Of a DNA stretch of 64,000 nucleotides, positions 40,921-50,716 are shown piece after piece. The DNA comes from Nanohaloarchaea archaeon SW_7_43_1. Lineage in GTDB: Archaea; Nanohalarchaeota; Nanosalinia; Nanosalinales; Nanosalinaceae. A program made the translations under genes and the position numbers. Within the stretch, counting starts at the first letter, position 1. Every line of letters begins with the position of its first letter. The stretch spans positions 818,739 to 882,738 of the forward strand of contig PXPE01000001.1 in assembly GCA_003009795.1 (NCBI GenBank), written 5' to 3'. The notes beneath the pieces were generated by a model. The model worked only from the letters and a program-made list of their open reading frames with translations, was not told the DNA's origin and did no database searches.

Positions 40921-43614
40921 ATGACTGAGATATCATTTGTAGGAAATGATAAAGCATCCCAAACTCTTCCAGATAGCTTCGAACCGTATGTCAAAAAATG
41001 GTTTAACGACCAATTTCCCTCTCTAAGTAAACCTCAGCAGTATTCTTTTGAACTCATCCACAACAATGAAAACTCCCTGATATGTGCGCCGACCGGATCG
41101 GGGAAGACGGTTTCAGCATTTATGTCAGCTCTCAACGAACTTTTCTTACTAGGTGATAAAGGAGAACTTGAGAATGAAGTATACGTTCTATATATCTCTC
41201 CACTAAGAGCTCTTGGAAACGATATTGAGAGAAACCTTGAAGACCCTCTGAATGGAATAAAAGAAAAGGCTGAAGAAATGGGTTACGATGTTCCTGAGGT
41301 CAGGAGCGCAGTTAGGACAGGAGACACCACCGATGCAGAGAAAGCAAAGATGAGAGACAAGCCTCCTCACATAATGATAACTACGCCTGAATCACTTGGA
41401 ATACTTCTCTCCTCCCCAAAGTTCCGAGAGAAGATGAGAAATATCAAGTACACGATCGTAGACGAAATTCATTCTCTTTCCGAGAACAAGAGAGGTGTAC
41501 ATCTCTCAATGTCACTTGAAAGACTTGAGGATTTAACTTATGAATCACCCACCAGAATCGGGTTATCAGCGACACAGGCACCGATCGATGAGATAGCGAA
41601 GTATCTGGTAGGATATAATGTAGAAGAAGAAACCTGGACAGACGAGACAGAATACGGGGAAGAGATAACTGCCGCGGAGAAAGCTGATTCCGAGGAATAT
41701 GAAACAAGAGGATGTAAGATCGTAGATACTGCAGCTTCGAAAGAAATTGATCTAGAAACAGTCTCACCGGTTCGGGATCTAATTCATACACCTCCACAGG
41801 AGATCAATGAGGCAATGTACGATCAGATGCACAACCTGGTACAGGACCACGAATCCACGATCATCTTCACGAATACTCGTTCTGCAACTGAAAGAGTTGT
41901 CAACAATTTGAAAGATCGTTTCCCGGATTTCTACGACGAAAATATAGGGGCTCACCATTCTTCAATGAGCCGGGAGAAACGACTGGAAGTCGAGGAGAAC
42001 CTGAAGAAAGGTAATATGAGAGTTGGAGTAACATCGACCTCGCTCGAACTGGGAGTAGACATCGGTTCGGTTGATCTTGTGCTACAGCTTGGATCACCAA
42101 AAGGTGTCGCCAGAGGAATTCAGAGAATCGGGAGAAGCGGACACCAAATTGGAGAAAAAGCCAAAGGTAAAATGATAGTGGTCGACAGAGACGATGCGGT
42201 AGAATGCTCGGTTCTGACTAAATGTGCGAAAGAAGACGAACTAGATCGTATACAGATACCCACAGAATGCCTTGATGTCTTAGCCCAACACATTGTCGGA
42301 ATGGCATGCGACCATAAATGGAACATTGATCACGCATTCAATATTATCAAAAGAAGCTACTGCTACAACGATCTTTCTCGGGAAGACTTTGACCAAGTTA
42401 TGAAATATCTCGGCGGAGAATATGAGCTGGAGGATCAAAACGTTTACCGTAAAGTCTGGATTGACCGGGACGAGAAAAGATTCGGCAGGAGCGGTAAGAT
42501 GACCCGGGTAATCTATATGACAAACATCGGCACAATACCTGATGAATCCGGCTACGATGTCAAGACCCGTGGTGAAGGAAGCTATGTTGGATCGCTGGAC
42601 GAAGAATTCCTGGACCGGTTAACTAAAGGAGACATCTTCACACTCGGTGGATCAACCTACAAGTTCAGCTATACAAAAGGAATGAACGTATTTGTTGATC
42701 CAAAACCGAACGCTTCACCAACTGTCCCATCATGGTACTCTGAAAGACTTCCTCTTTCCTATGATTTGGGAGTGAAAATCGGCAAGTTCAGAAAACAAGT
42801 CGCAAGGCAGACGGAGATGGGTGCAGCAGATGATGATATCATCCAATGGATCATGCACAACTACTACCTTGATGAGAATACAGCAGAGGCAATATATAGA
42901 TACATCAAAGAACAGAAGGATTTTCTTGGAACAGTATCCACTCATGAAAGCATCACAGTGGAGAAATACATTGACGATGATAACCGGCAGAACTTTATCT
43001 TTCACACGATTTATGGAAGAAGGGCGCATGATGCGATGGCGAGAATACTGGCACATCTTCTCCAGAAGAGAATCGGTTCCAATGTAGGGATGGTGATCGA
43101 CGACAATGGTTTCATACTGATCACTCCAAGAAGACCCATAGATATTGACCGATTAATCAACCAGCTGGCAGAATGCGATCTGAAAAAGGAGCTGAAGAAT
43201 GCGGTCGCGAAGACAGAACTGATGAAAAGAAGATTCAGGCATGTAGCTGGTAGATCATTAATGATACTGAGAAACTACGGCGGTAATTCAAAGACAGTTG
43301 GCCAGCAACAGATGAAAGGTCATTTCTTGATCTCCACTTTGAGAAACGAGTATGGAGAAGATTTCTCTATGATCAATGAGACCTACAGGGAGATCATGGA
43401 AGACGCGATGGATATCAGACATACGAAAGAGGTCGTGGAGAAAATCGAGGAAGAAGAGATAGAAATCGAGATGCGTGAATCGGATATACCTTCACCATTC
43501 AGCCATAATCTTCTGCTGCAGGGAAGCACAGATGTAGTCAAGATGGAAGATAAAAAAGAGCGCCTACAAAAGTTACATAGTAAGGTAATGGAAAGGATTG
43601 AACAGAAGCAGTAG
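40921..43614 (+). CDS. lhr: Lhr-type superfamily 2 ATP-dependent helicase
   Basis: This 897-residue protein has the standard Lhr-core order: motif I APTGSGKT, motif II VDEIHSL (DEIH box), motif III LSATQAP, motif IV-V region HHSSMSREKR and SLELGVDIGSV, motif VI QRIGRSGHQ, then a winged-helix and Lhr-specific domain. Lhr unwinds DNA and DNA-RNA hybrids and is linked to repair. The phosphoesterase at 50717 belongs to a family often found beside lhr in archaea, though here about 7 kb away. The gene has a GTATAACC element upstream of its ATG. Confidence 0.93.
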   Translation: MTEISFVGNDKASQTLPDSFEPYVKKWFNDQFPSLSKPQQYSFELIHNNENSLICAPTGSGKTVSAFMSALNELFLLGDKGELENEVYVLYISPLRALGNDIERNLEDPLNGIKEKAEEMGYDVPEVRSAVRTGDTTDAEKAKMRDKPPHIMITTPESLGILLSSPKFREKMRNIKYTIVDEIHSLSENKRGVHLSMSLERLEDLTYESPTRIGLSATQAPIDEIAKYLVGYNVEEETWTDETEYGEEITAAEKADSEEYETRGCKIVDTAASKEIDLETVSPVRDLIHTPPQEINEAMYDQMHNLVQDHESTIIFTNTRSATERVVNNLKDRFPDFYDENIGAHHSSMSREKRLEVEENLKKGNMRVGVTSTSLELGVDIGSVDLVLQLGSPKGVARGIQRIGRSGHQIGEKAKGKMIVVDRDDAVECSVLTKCAKEDELDRIQIPTECLDVLAQHIVGMACDHKWNIDHAFNIIKRSYCYNDLSREDFDQVMKYLGGEYELEDQNVYRKVWIDRDEKRFGRSGKMTRVIYMTNIGTIPDESGYDVKTRGEGSYVGSLDEEFLDRLTKGDIFTLGGSTYKFSYTKGMNVFVDPKPNASPTVPSWYSERLPLSYDLGVKIGKFRKQVARQTEMGAADDDIIQWIMHNYYLDENTAEAIYRYIKEQKDFLGTVSTHESITVEKYIDDDNRQNFIFHTIYGRRAHDAMARILAHLLQKRIGSNVGMVIDDNGFILITPRRPIDIDRLINQLAECDLKKELKNAVAKTELMKRRFRHVAGRSLMILRNYGGNSKTVGQQQMKGHFLISTLRNEYGEDFSMINETYREIMEDAMDIRHTKEVVEKIEEEEIEIEMRESDIPSPFSHNLLLQGSTDVVKMEDKKERLQKLHSKVMERIEQKQ

Positions 43615-43653
43615 AACAAAATTCAGTAGATAGAAAGTCAGAAGACACATATA

Positions 43654-45375
43654 ATGGTACTCGAAACAATTCAACCAGTTCTCAGCAACTACTTCCTGAA
43701 TCCAGCAGGATTAATCGCACTGTCGGCTCTACTGCCAGTTATAATTTTCTACCTGATTAAGAAAGATCCTGAGAAAGAAGTGATGCCCTCATTCATGTTC
43801 TTCCAAAATAGCGGGGAATCAGAATCAACGAGTCATGCATTCAGAATGATCTCCCGAAACCTTCTGCTCCTACTCCATATACTGATAATTACCGGATTCG
43901 CCCTCGCATTTGCAGAGCCTTTCATGGAAGGCGCAGGAGAACCAGAGAACTCAGTGTTGATACTTGACAGATCAGGGAGCATGCCAGAACTTGAAGAGGC
44001 AAAAAGCTTTCTTCTGGACAAAACAGGAGAGCAAAACACAGTTATAGTGGTTGAAGACGAGGCAAGAATAGTTGCAGAGAAAGTTTCCGAATATCGGGCA
44101 GAGACCTTGATCCGAAATGTTGAACCGGCACAGACGGAGACCGATATAGTTTCAGGACTTGAAACCGCCAGAAGATTCCAGGGAAGCGTATTTATTGCCA
44201 GTGACCTAGATCAGACCGTGGACAACAGAGACCCGGAAAAAATCCTTGACAGGTTCAGATCCGCCGGAAAAAGATTCCAAGTAATTGAAACTGAAAGAAG
44301 AAACCGTCATGGAATAGTTGATATAGATGTCGGAGAACGAAACACTTCAATCGATGTGAAGAATTTCGAAGACAGAACCAAAACACTTGAAGTCAGCTCG
44401 GAGAATCAAAGAAAAAATATAGAGATAAACGGTAAGAGTGTTGAAACCGTACAGTTCGAAAGCCGGACAGGAAGAAATACTGTGACCATCGAGGAAGATA
44501 GGTTCCAAACAGATAATACCGCTTACTTCTACATACCTGAAGATAAGAATACTGAGGTCGCTTTCATCTCAGATAAGGAAAACCGTTATCTCGCCAAAGC
44601 GTTTGAAATTATAGACTTCACCTCAATGACTCACTACGATACTCCGGTTGATGAGGAGATCAATGCCGATATGTATATTATAGGTGATAGCGAGGGAATG
44701 CTTTCCCAAACTGTAAGAAATATTCAAAAGGATGTAAGAGAGGGAAAAGCTGATCTTGTCTTATTTGGAAAACCCGGTTTCTCAAGTCTTGAATTCCAAG
44801 ATCTGCCAGTAAGGGATAACGGAAACACTGTGAATCAGACAGTAACCATCAAGAAGCCAGTGGAAACCAGTCTTGGCGAAATGGAAATTAGAAACGTAGA
44901 AAAGATATCAGGGGAAAGATACTCAGCCGGTTCGAACGCTGTGATCCGCTCAAAATATGGCAGCGGTGAGTTTCTTCTTTACAACATTGAGGATCAGAGT
45001 TTCAGGAACAACTTTCTTTATCCTGTATTCTGGAAAGAGACAACAATGGAAATGACCGATAATCCCTCTGTATCCGATCTGAACCTGATGATGGGAGCGG
45101 AAATAAGTCGGGAATCCATAACTTCTCCCGAAGGTACAAAATACTCGGGACGAACCAAACTCGCTCAAAACGGATTCTACGAAACTTCGAAAGGAACAAT
45201 CGCGGCAAACATGCTTAGCGAAGACGAATCCTTAAGGGACCCGACAGAGACAGAAGAACTATCAGGTACCGGAGAGATGACTGAGTTATCTCTTCAAAAA
45301 TACTTTGTAATTATGATACTGGTAATGACATTACTTGAATTCGGATATCTCTACAGACTGGGTGAGCTACGGTGA
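43654..45375 (+). CDS. BatA-like VWA-domain membrane protein
   Basis: This 573-residue protein opens with the BatA N-terminal unit: membrane helix, charged loop (KKDPEKEVMPSFMFF), a second helix. A von Willebrand A domain with a good metal site (LDRSGSMPE, DxSxS) follows, then beta-rich domains and a final membrane helix near 550-570. Such proteins are partners of MoxR ATPases and DUF58 proteins in envelope or cofactor maturation. Its stop overlaps the start of the next VWA gene by four bases. It heads a five-to-six-gene same-strand cluster reaching 50710. Confidence 0.78.
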   Translation: MVLETIQPVLSNYFLNPAGLIALSALLPVIIFYLIKKDPEKEVMPSFMFFQNSGESESTSHAFRMISRNLLLLLHILIITGFALAFAEPFMEGAGEPENSVLILDRSGSMPELEEAKSFLLDKTGEQNTVIVVEDEARIVAEKVSEYRAETLIRNVEPAQTETDIVSGLETARRFQGSVFIASDLDQTVDNRDPEKILDRFRSAGKRFQVIETERRNRHGIVDIDVGERNTSIDVKNFEDRTKTLEVSSENQRKNIEINGKSVETVQFESRTGRNTVTIEEDRFQTDNTAYFYIPEDKNTEVAFISDKENRYLAKAFEIIDFTSMTHYDTPVDEEINADMYIIGDSEGMLSQTVRNIQKDVREGKADLVLFGKPGFSSLEFQDLPVRDNGNTVNQTVTIKKPVETSLGEMEIRNVEKISGERYSAGSNAVIRSKYGSGEFLLYNIEDQSFRNNFLYPVFWKETTMEMTDNPSVSDLNLMMGAEISRESITSPEGTKYSGRTKLAQNGFYETSKGTIAANMLSEDESLRDPTETEELSGTGEMTELSLQKYFVIMILVMTLLEFGYLYRLGELR

Positions 45376-47612
45376 TAACCTTCAGTCAGCCTTACTTCCT
45401 CTTAATAGGGATACTTGCTCTCCCAGCGCTCTATCTAGCAATCACAAGAGAACCAAATTTCAAGAAAATCACGGCTTTCACCAAAGCACTTACAGTCTTA
45501 CTTATCGCATTTGCGCTTGCCTCTCCCTCACTAACTGTTTCGGAGGAGAGAAACTCCAAGGACAGACTAGTTATACTTGAGGATAACTCTCGCTCCACAG
45601 AAATAATGCATAATCCCAACCTCGAGTTTGAGGATATAGAAGTAGAGAGAAGAAGTATAGCCTCAGGGAACATCTCCGATTTATCTTCAGGAATTCTGCA
45701 AAATATAGATAATGATAAAACATACCTGCTGATCTCCGATCTGCAGTCCTCAATCCCGCTCAACAAGGTATCTAGTAGAGTGAATCAGAGAAACTCAACA
45801 GTAAATATCTTGAAACCTGAGTTCGATCCAGAATCAGCTGTAAAAATTGAAGGTCCTGAAACAACTTACACCGGAGCAGGGAGCACATTCAACGTGAAAG
45901 TTAGCTCAACAGAGGAAAAAATCCCAGAACCACAGGTAAAGCTTAACGACGAGATGGTTGAACTACAGAAAACCGGGATTAAGGGCGAATGGCGATTCAC
46001 AGAAACATTTGACCAGGAAGGATACAAAACTATTGAAGCATCAATATCATCAAGAGATAAATTCAGAGATAACAATAACTACTATAAAACCATTAAAGTG
46101 GCGGAAAAACCCGAAATACTGGTACTAGGAGACAAAGGCCGTATAAGCCAAGAGTTCAGTGATTTCTACTCTTTCGAACAACGAGACCAGCTACCTGATG
46201 ATCTTAGCCCTTACTACGCTGTAATCGCTAAGAAAAACTTTAACGAGGCAGATCTGGCAAGTTACACTGCTAAAGGAAACGGATTAATTTATACAGGGGA
46301 ACTAGAAGAGGAAAACTCTGTACTCCCCATAAGAAAATCCGAATACGAAGATCAAGGAATCAAGATGATGCTTCTGATAGATGCTTCACAGGGAAGTGGA
46401 GGAGAATGTATTGAAGGTGCGGAATCCTTCTGTTTCGAGAGAAAAGATGAAGGCGGGGCACTAGAAAGAACACAGAAAATCTCATACTTATTACTGGATT
46501 CAAACACTCTTCCTGCAGGATCAAAAGTTGGTGCTCTATACTACAACAACGAACCCCACCTTATCAGCAAGCCAAAACCTCTTGGAGAAAACAAACACCG
46601 AGAAAAACTCCAGGGAGGGATAACGAACATTCCTACCGGAGGAAACAACCTTCATTACCGAGCTATAAAGGCTGGTCAGGAAGTTATGGATGGAGAAGGC
46701 AATCTAATGCTGATCAGTGATGGGAAGGTAACCGCTTTAGGAGACTTCTACAACGACACTCGGAACTCTAGAGAACTGGCAGAACAATCGGAACAAAAAA
46801 TTATATCTGTAATGGTAGGCCAGAATCCTAGTGAATTCATGACTGAAATATCAAGTCTGTCCGGCGGTTACTCTATCAGCGATGTTAAATCACAGGAAAT
46901 TCAGTTCCAGGGCGGAGACAGTTCAAGCAGAGCTGTTTCTCTGATAAAAAACGATAACAATCATTTCATAACTCGAGAAGTGAAAGTAGATGGATCAACC
47001 TCAGGCTTCTACGGAGCAGAGCCCAAGCCAGGAGCTCGACAGCTTGTTTCAGGAACAAACAGCGAGCCGTTCCTAACCACATGGAGATATGGAATTGGAA
47101 GAGTGGCTGCATTTTCAGGCGGGGAAAAAGATTTGGGGGCGACAATGTACCGGAACTCCGAGCTTGTCTCAAGAACACTTAGCTGGACGGTTGGAGAACC
47201 ACAAAGAAAGGAAAACCGGACAATAACAATTGAGGGGGGACAAATAGGGGAGAAAGTCCGAGTTACGGCCAATTATCCTGTTGAAGGCCTTAACAGGCAA
47301 GGAGAGAATCTTTATACTGGAGAGCTGGAGACAGAAAATACAGGTTTCCACAGTTTCAACGACGCAGTCTACAGCTATAACTACAATGATGAAGTTGAGG
47401 AGATAGGTTACTCAGAAAACAAGAACCTAGCACAGGAGACTGGAGGAAAAGTCTTTACGCTGGATCAGAAAGATGAGATCAAAGAATCTGTAAAGCAGTT
47501 TAACAGTACAGAGGTAGAGAAACAGAAAGATGTATCTGTGTTCTTCCTTGCCGCAGCACTTTTAGTCTTCCTGTCAGAAATCGGTTACAGAAAGAGAAGA
47601 GGTAAGAAATAG
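45372..47612 (+). CDS. Second, larger VWA/BatA-like membrane protein
   Basis: GTG 45372 overlaps the previous stop by four bases. The 746-residue protein has two N-terminal helices, a beta-rich exported region, then a VWA-like domain with a modified metal site (LLIDASQGSGG instead of DxSxS). It ends in a single helix and a basic tail (RKRRGKK). The layout resembles BatB/BatE-like or GATase-type proteins in haloarchaeal MoxR clusters. The altered metal site suggests the second domain may bind partners without a metal ion; this is inference. Confidence 0.65.
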   Translation: MITFSQPYFLLIGILALPALYLAITREPNFKKITAFTKALTVLLIAFALASPSLTVSEERNSKDRLVILEDNSRSTEIMHNPNLEFEDIEVERRSIASGNISDLSSGILQNIDNDKTYLLISDLQSSIPLNKVSSRVNQRNSTVNILKPEFDPESAVKIEGPETTYTGAGSTFNVKVSSTEEKIPEPQVKLNDEMVELQKTGIKGEWRFTETFDQEGYKTIEASISSRDKFRDNNNYYKTIKVAEKPEILVLGDKGRISQEFSDFYSFEQRDQLPDDLSPYYAVIAKKNFNEADLASYTAKGNGLIYTGELEEENSVLPIRKSEYEDQGIKMMLLIDASQGSGGECIEGAESFCFERKDEGGALERTQKISYLLLDSNTLPAGSKVGALYYNNEPHLISKPKPLGENKHREKLQGGITNIPTGGNNLHYRAIKAGQEVMDGEGNLMLISDGKVTALGDFYNDTRNSRELAEQSEQKIISVMVGQNPSEFMTEISSLSGGYSISDVKSQEIQFQGGDSSSRAVSLIKNDNNHFITREVKVDGSTSGFYGAEPKPGARQLVSGTNSEPFLTTWRYGIGRVAAFSGGEKDLGATMYRNSELVSRTLSWTVGEPQRKENRTITIEGGQIGEKVRVTANYPVEGLNRQGENLYTGELETENTGFHSFNDAVYSYNYNDEVEEIGYSENKNLAQETGGKVFTLDQKDEIKESVKQFNSTEVEKQKDVSVFFLAAALLVFLSEIGYRKRRGKK

Positions 47613-47613
47613 G

Positions 47614-48081
47614 ATGAAAACACCAATGCTGAAAAGAAGATTGAACCCGTTCCTGTTGGCCACGACTATACTTGTACTTTCAATTCTTGCCAGTCTTTCA
47701 GTTCTCTATCAGGGCCAACTCAGTAATATTTTACAGGAAAAAAACGATATTAGGCAAACACTTGAGGAAAGAAATCAGAAAATACAGGAGATGGAAAGCA
47801 AGAATGAAAACTTATCCGAAAAAGTTTCCTCACAAAAAGAAGATATACAGACCTACATAGACGACAACAGACTCCTGGAATCACAGATAGACAGTCTTAA
47901 CTCTACCCTAAATTCGGTTGAATCACAGCTCAGGGAAGTGAAAGATGAGAGAAATGGAGCTCAGGATAAACTAGAAAGCATTAACGGAACCTTGGAACTT
48001 ATTTGCAGTAATGAGAACAACACGGTAGAAGGGGGAGAAGCAAAGTGCGGGAGATGGGATCAAAGTTACGAGGGTTCATAG
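47614..48081 (+). CDS. Single-pass membrane protein with exported coiled coil
   Basis: This 155-residue protein has a basic N-terminus, one membrane helix (about 13-32), then a coiled coil of about 95 residues rich in Glu, Gln, Lys and Leu. It ends in a Cys-containing tail (LICSN...AKCGRW). It starts one base after the previous stop codon and abuts the next gene directly, so it belongs to the VWA/MoxR cluster. It may act as a spacer or oligomerisation element between the two VWA proteins and the next membrane protein. Confidence 0.55.
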   Translation: MKTPMLKRRLNPFLLATTILVLSILASLSVLYQGQLSNILQEKNDIRQTLEERNQKIQEMESKNENLSEKVSSQKEDIQTYIDDNRLLESQIDSLNSTLNSVESQLREVKDERNGAQDKLESINGTLELICSNENNTVEGGEAKCGRWDQSYEGS

Positions 48082-48837
48082 ATGAGAGTTGAAAAGCTCT
48101 TTAACAGGCTTAAAAGAGAATTTCTAAAGGTTAACTTTCTACAAGCGTGTCTGGACTCCATTCTTTTCTTTCTTTCCGCTAATCTTGTACTGTTTCTGTT
48201 CTCTCTGCGATTTACCAGCGCCGGAAGAAACCTGGAGTATTTGATTCCTCTTGCAATTTTGATCTTTGCCTTTGATTTCTATTACCGTTCACATAAATAC
48301 AACATCGAGATCTACGAGCAAAAAAATCCTGAACTCAGGGAGAGACTGAGAACAGCTAGAGACAATCTCGAGTCTAATAATATAGTTTCGCAAGCTCTTT
48401 TCGATGAAATACTCAATATCTCCCGATCTGTCAGCTCTGAAAGCATTATCCCCAGCAAGAGAATAATACAGAAAATGCTTGCAATCGGCATAATAAGTTT
48501 CATAACCGTTCTATCAGGTATTCTCAACTTCCAGATAATGGATCAAGGCGGAGAGATACTACCGGAGAACACTGATGAAATAATCAACCAGATAACACAG
48601 GAAGAGGATTCTTTTGAGATCAAAAACAGCTCGGAAGTATATGGTGAAGAACCTGATGTCAATGTAGATGGACTTATCAACTACAGCATAAAGGGAAGCG
48701 GAAGAGTAGAAGACACTGAAACAGGTTCAAGAGAAAGAGAGGGAGAAAACATCGTGATAGGAGAAACCTACTCAGGAATGGAAAGAAACCTAGAGCTAGC
48801 TAAAGAATACAGTCTTGCGGTAAAAGAATACCGATAG
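48082..48837 (+). CDS. Membrane protein of the MoxR-VWA cluster (haloarchaeal DUF7502-like)
   Basis: This 251-residue protein has two N-terminal helices, a charged cytosolic helix region (NPELRERLRTARDN), a third membrane helix (about 130-150) and an exported acidic tail with several Asn-x-Ser/Thr sites. The position beside MoxR and DUF58 resembles haloarchaeal clusters in which an unnamed family with this topology occurs. The family label is from memory and tentative. Its function is unknown. Confidence 0.5.
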   Translation: MRVEKLFNRLKREFLKVNFLQACLDSILFFLSANLVLFLFSLRFTSAGRNLEYLIPLAILIFAFDFYYRSHKYNIEIYEQKNPELRERLRTARDNLESNNIVSQALFDEILNISRSVSSESIIPSKRIIQKMLAIGIISFITVLSGILNFQIMDQGGEILPENTDEIINQITQEEDSFEIKNSSEVYGEEPDVNVDGLINYSIKGSGRVEDTETGSREREGENIVIGETYSGMERNLELAKEYSLAVKEYR

Positions 48838-48844
48838 ATTAACG

Positions 48845-48853
48845 GATTTAAAC
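48845..48853 (+). promoter_or_regulatory. TATA box for moxR
   Basis: GGATTTAAA is centred about 27 bases before ATG 48876. The MoxR-DUF58 pair can therefore be transcribed apart from the upstream VWA genes. Confidence 0.5.
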
Positions 48854-48875
48854 ATCAAACATCCATTGAATAAAT

Positions 48876-49844
48876 ATGAAAATTCAGGCCAGTGATGATA
48901 CCGGGAAGTACGAGAAAGCCAGTCAGAGACTCATCAAAGTAACGGAGGAAACCAGCGAAGTCATAGTTGGACAAGAAAATGTAATAGAAAATATTTTGAT
49001 ATCCATAATCTGTGATGGAAACGTTTTGCTTGAATCATATCCTGGACTGGGAAAAACCAAGACAGTAAGAACACTTTCCCACGTTCTCGGACTTAACTTC
49101 TCCAGGATTCAAAACACACCTGACCTGATGCCTTCAGACATAACAGGTACACACATCATCAACGAAAATGAGAAAGGAGAGAAAGAATTCGTATTCCAGG
49201 AAGGACCAATCTTCGCAAACATGATTCTAGCTGACGAGATCAACAGAGCAACACCAAAGACACAGTCAGCGCTTCTTGAAGCAATGGAAGAAACACAGGT
49301 TACAGTTGGAAACGAATCCTACCAGCTGGAAAAACCGTTCTTCCTGATGGCCACACAAAACCCTATAGACCAGGAAGGAACCTACCCCCTTCCAGAGGCA
49401 CAGAAAGACCGGTTCATGATGAAACTGAAATTTGACTATCCAGAAAAAGGCAACGAAGAAAAAATTGTTGAAAGATTCACCTCGGAACTGGAATTTACTC
49501 CGCAACTTGAGAAGGTACTTTCCGAGTCTTCCCTCATCAAGCTTCAGGAGTTCGTTAGACAGGTACCGATTGCAGATGACATACAGGAGAGAGCTGTAAA
49601 AATTGTCTCGGAGACCCGAGACCATGAAGCATTAAACTACGGCGCCTCCCCAAGGGCTTCAATTGATCTTGTTCTAGCAGGGAAAGGTAGGGCACTGATA
49701 CAAGGAAGAAACTATGTTTCCGCCCGAGACATAAACGAAATGGCGGCACCAATACTAAGACACCGAATGGGGTTAAATTTCAAGGCTGAGAAAGAGGGCA
49801 AAAATTCGGAAGACATTATTGAAGAGATAGTCGATAACGTCTAG
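48876..49844 (+). CDS. MoxR-family AAA+ ATPase
   Basis: This 322-residue AAA+ protein has Walker A YPGLGKTKTV, Walker B ILADEINRATPKTQSALLEAMEE (the MoxR pattern), and sensor 1 MATQNPIDQEGTYPLPEAQKDRF. A sensor 2 Arg is in ASPRASIDLVLAGKG. MoxR proteins act as chaperone-like motors with VWA and DUF58 partners, all present here. It is followed 5 bases later by the DUF58 gene. Confidence 0.92.
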   Translation: MKIQASDDTGKYEKASQRLIKVTEETSEVIVGQENVIENILISIICDGNVLLESYPGLGKTKTVRTLSHVLGLNFSRIQNTPDLMPSDITGTHIINENEKGEKEFVFQEGPIFANMILADEINRATPKTQSALLEAMEETQVTVGNESYQLEKPFFLMATQNPIDQEGTYPLPEAQKDRFMMKLKFDYPEKGNEEKIVERFTSELEFTPQLEKVLSESSLIKLQEFVRQVPIADDIQERAVKIVSETRDHEALNYGASPRASIDLVLAGKGRALIQGRNYVSARDINEMAAPILRHRMGLNFKAEKEGKNSEDIIEEIVDNV

Positions 49845-49849
49845 GAACA

Positions 49850-50710
49850 ATGATCGAAATCAATTTCATAGATGAACTTGACCGGTTCAACCTTGCTTTG
49901 AAGAAAAACTCAACGGAGATAAGAGAAGGGGAGCAATCGTCTAATTCAACAGGTCAAGGAATGATATTTGAGGAACACAAAAAATACCTGCCTGGTGACG
50001 ACATCAGGAGAATAGACTGGAAAGCATACGCCCGGACGGACAACCTCTACGTTAAACGTTTTGAAGAAGAGAAAAACATAACGGTTCACATACTCATTGA
50101 CCGAAGCAGCTCTATGAACTTCGGAAAAGAAGAAAAAAAATATGACTACGCATCAAAGATCGGTCTGGCGATGGCTTACATGGTAGCGAATACAAACGAC
50201 CGATTCCGATTCTCTGTCTTCTCTGAGACAATTACAGACATTTCCTCAGCTAGAAAGAACCCGGATATGGGAGGCATGGTTGAAACACTGAATCAGCTTA
50301 GAAAAACACCTGAAAGCAAGGTTGAGAAATGCTTAACTGAATACAGCTCCCGGATAAAGAATAAATCCGTAGTCGTAGTAATATCTGATTTCCTGACCGA
50401 GTTAGATGAGATAGAATCGGGCCTAAACAGGTTAGAAAACAGCGACGTAATCCTTGTGAACACACTAGATATCGAGGAAATTAACCCAAGTATTGAAGGA
50501 GATAAAATCCTGAAGGACCCTGAATCGGACTCAGAGCTAAGAACCTATGTATCCAGAAAAACCAGGAGCAACTACAAGCAACAACTTCAACAACACATGC
50601 ATAAGATAGAGGAAAAAACGGAAAAATACGGTGCAGAGTATATCCTGGCCTCAACCCAGGAAGATGTTTTCGAATCATTTCTAAAAGTATGGGGCGCCTT
50701 AAACGAATAA
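49850..50710 (+). CDS. DUF58-family protein (MoxR partner)
   Basis: This 286-residue protein has the DUF58 signature YLPGDDIRRIDWKAYARTDNLYVKRFEEE, followed by a VWA-like core with ILIDRSSSMNFG (DxSxS metal site). It lacks membrane helices, so it is likely cytosolic. DUF58 proteins are the usual partner of MoxR. Gene order VWA-VWA-coiled coil-membrane-MoxR-DUF58 is a complete set. Confidence 0.88.
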   Translation: MIEINFIDELDRFNLALKKNSTEIREGEQSSNSTGQGMIFEEHKKYLPGDDIRRIDWKAYARTDNLYVKRFEEEKNITVHILIDRSSSMNFGKEEKKYDYASKIGLAMAYMVANTNDRFRFSVFSETITDISSARKNPDMGGMVETLNQLRKTPESKVEKCLTEYSSRIKNKSVVVVISDFLTELDEIESGLNRLENSDVILVNTLDIEEINPSIEGDKILKDPESDSELRTYVSRKTRSNYKQQLQQHMHKIEEKTEKYGAEYILASTQEDVFESFLKVWGALNE

Positions 50711-50716
50711 CTGCCG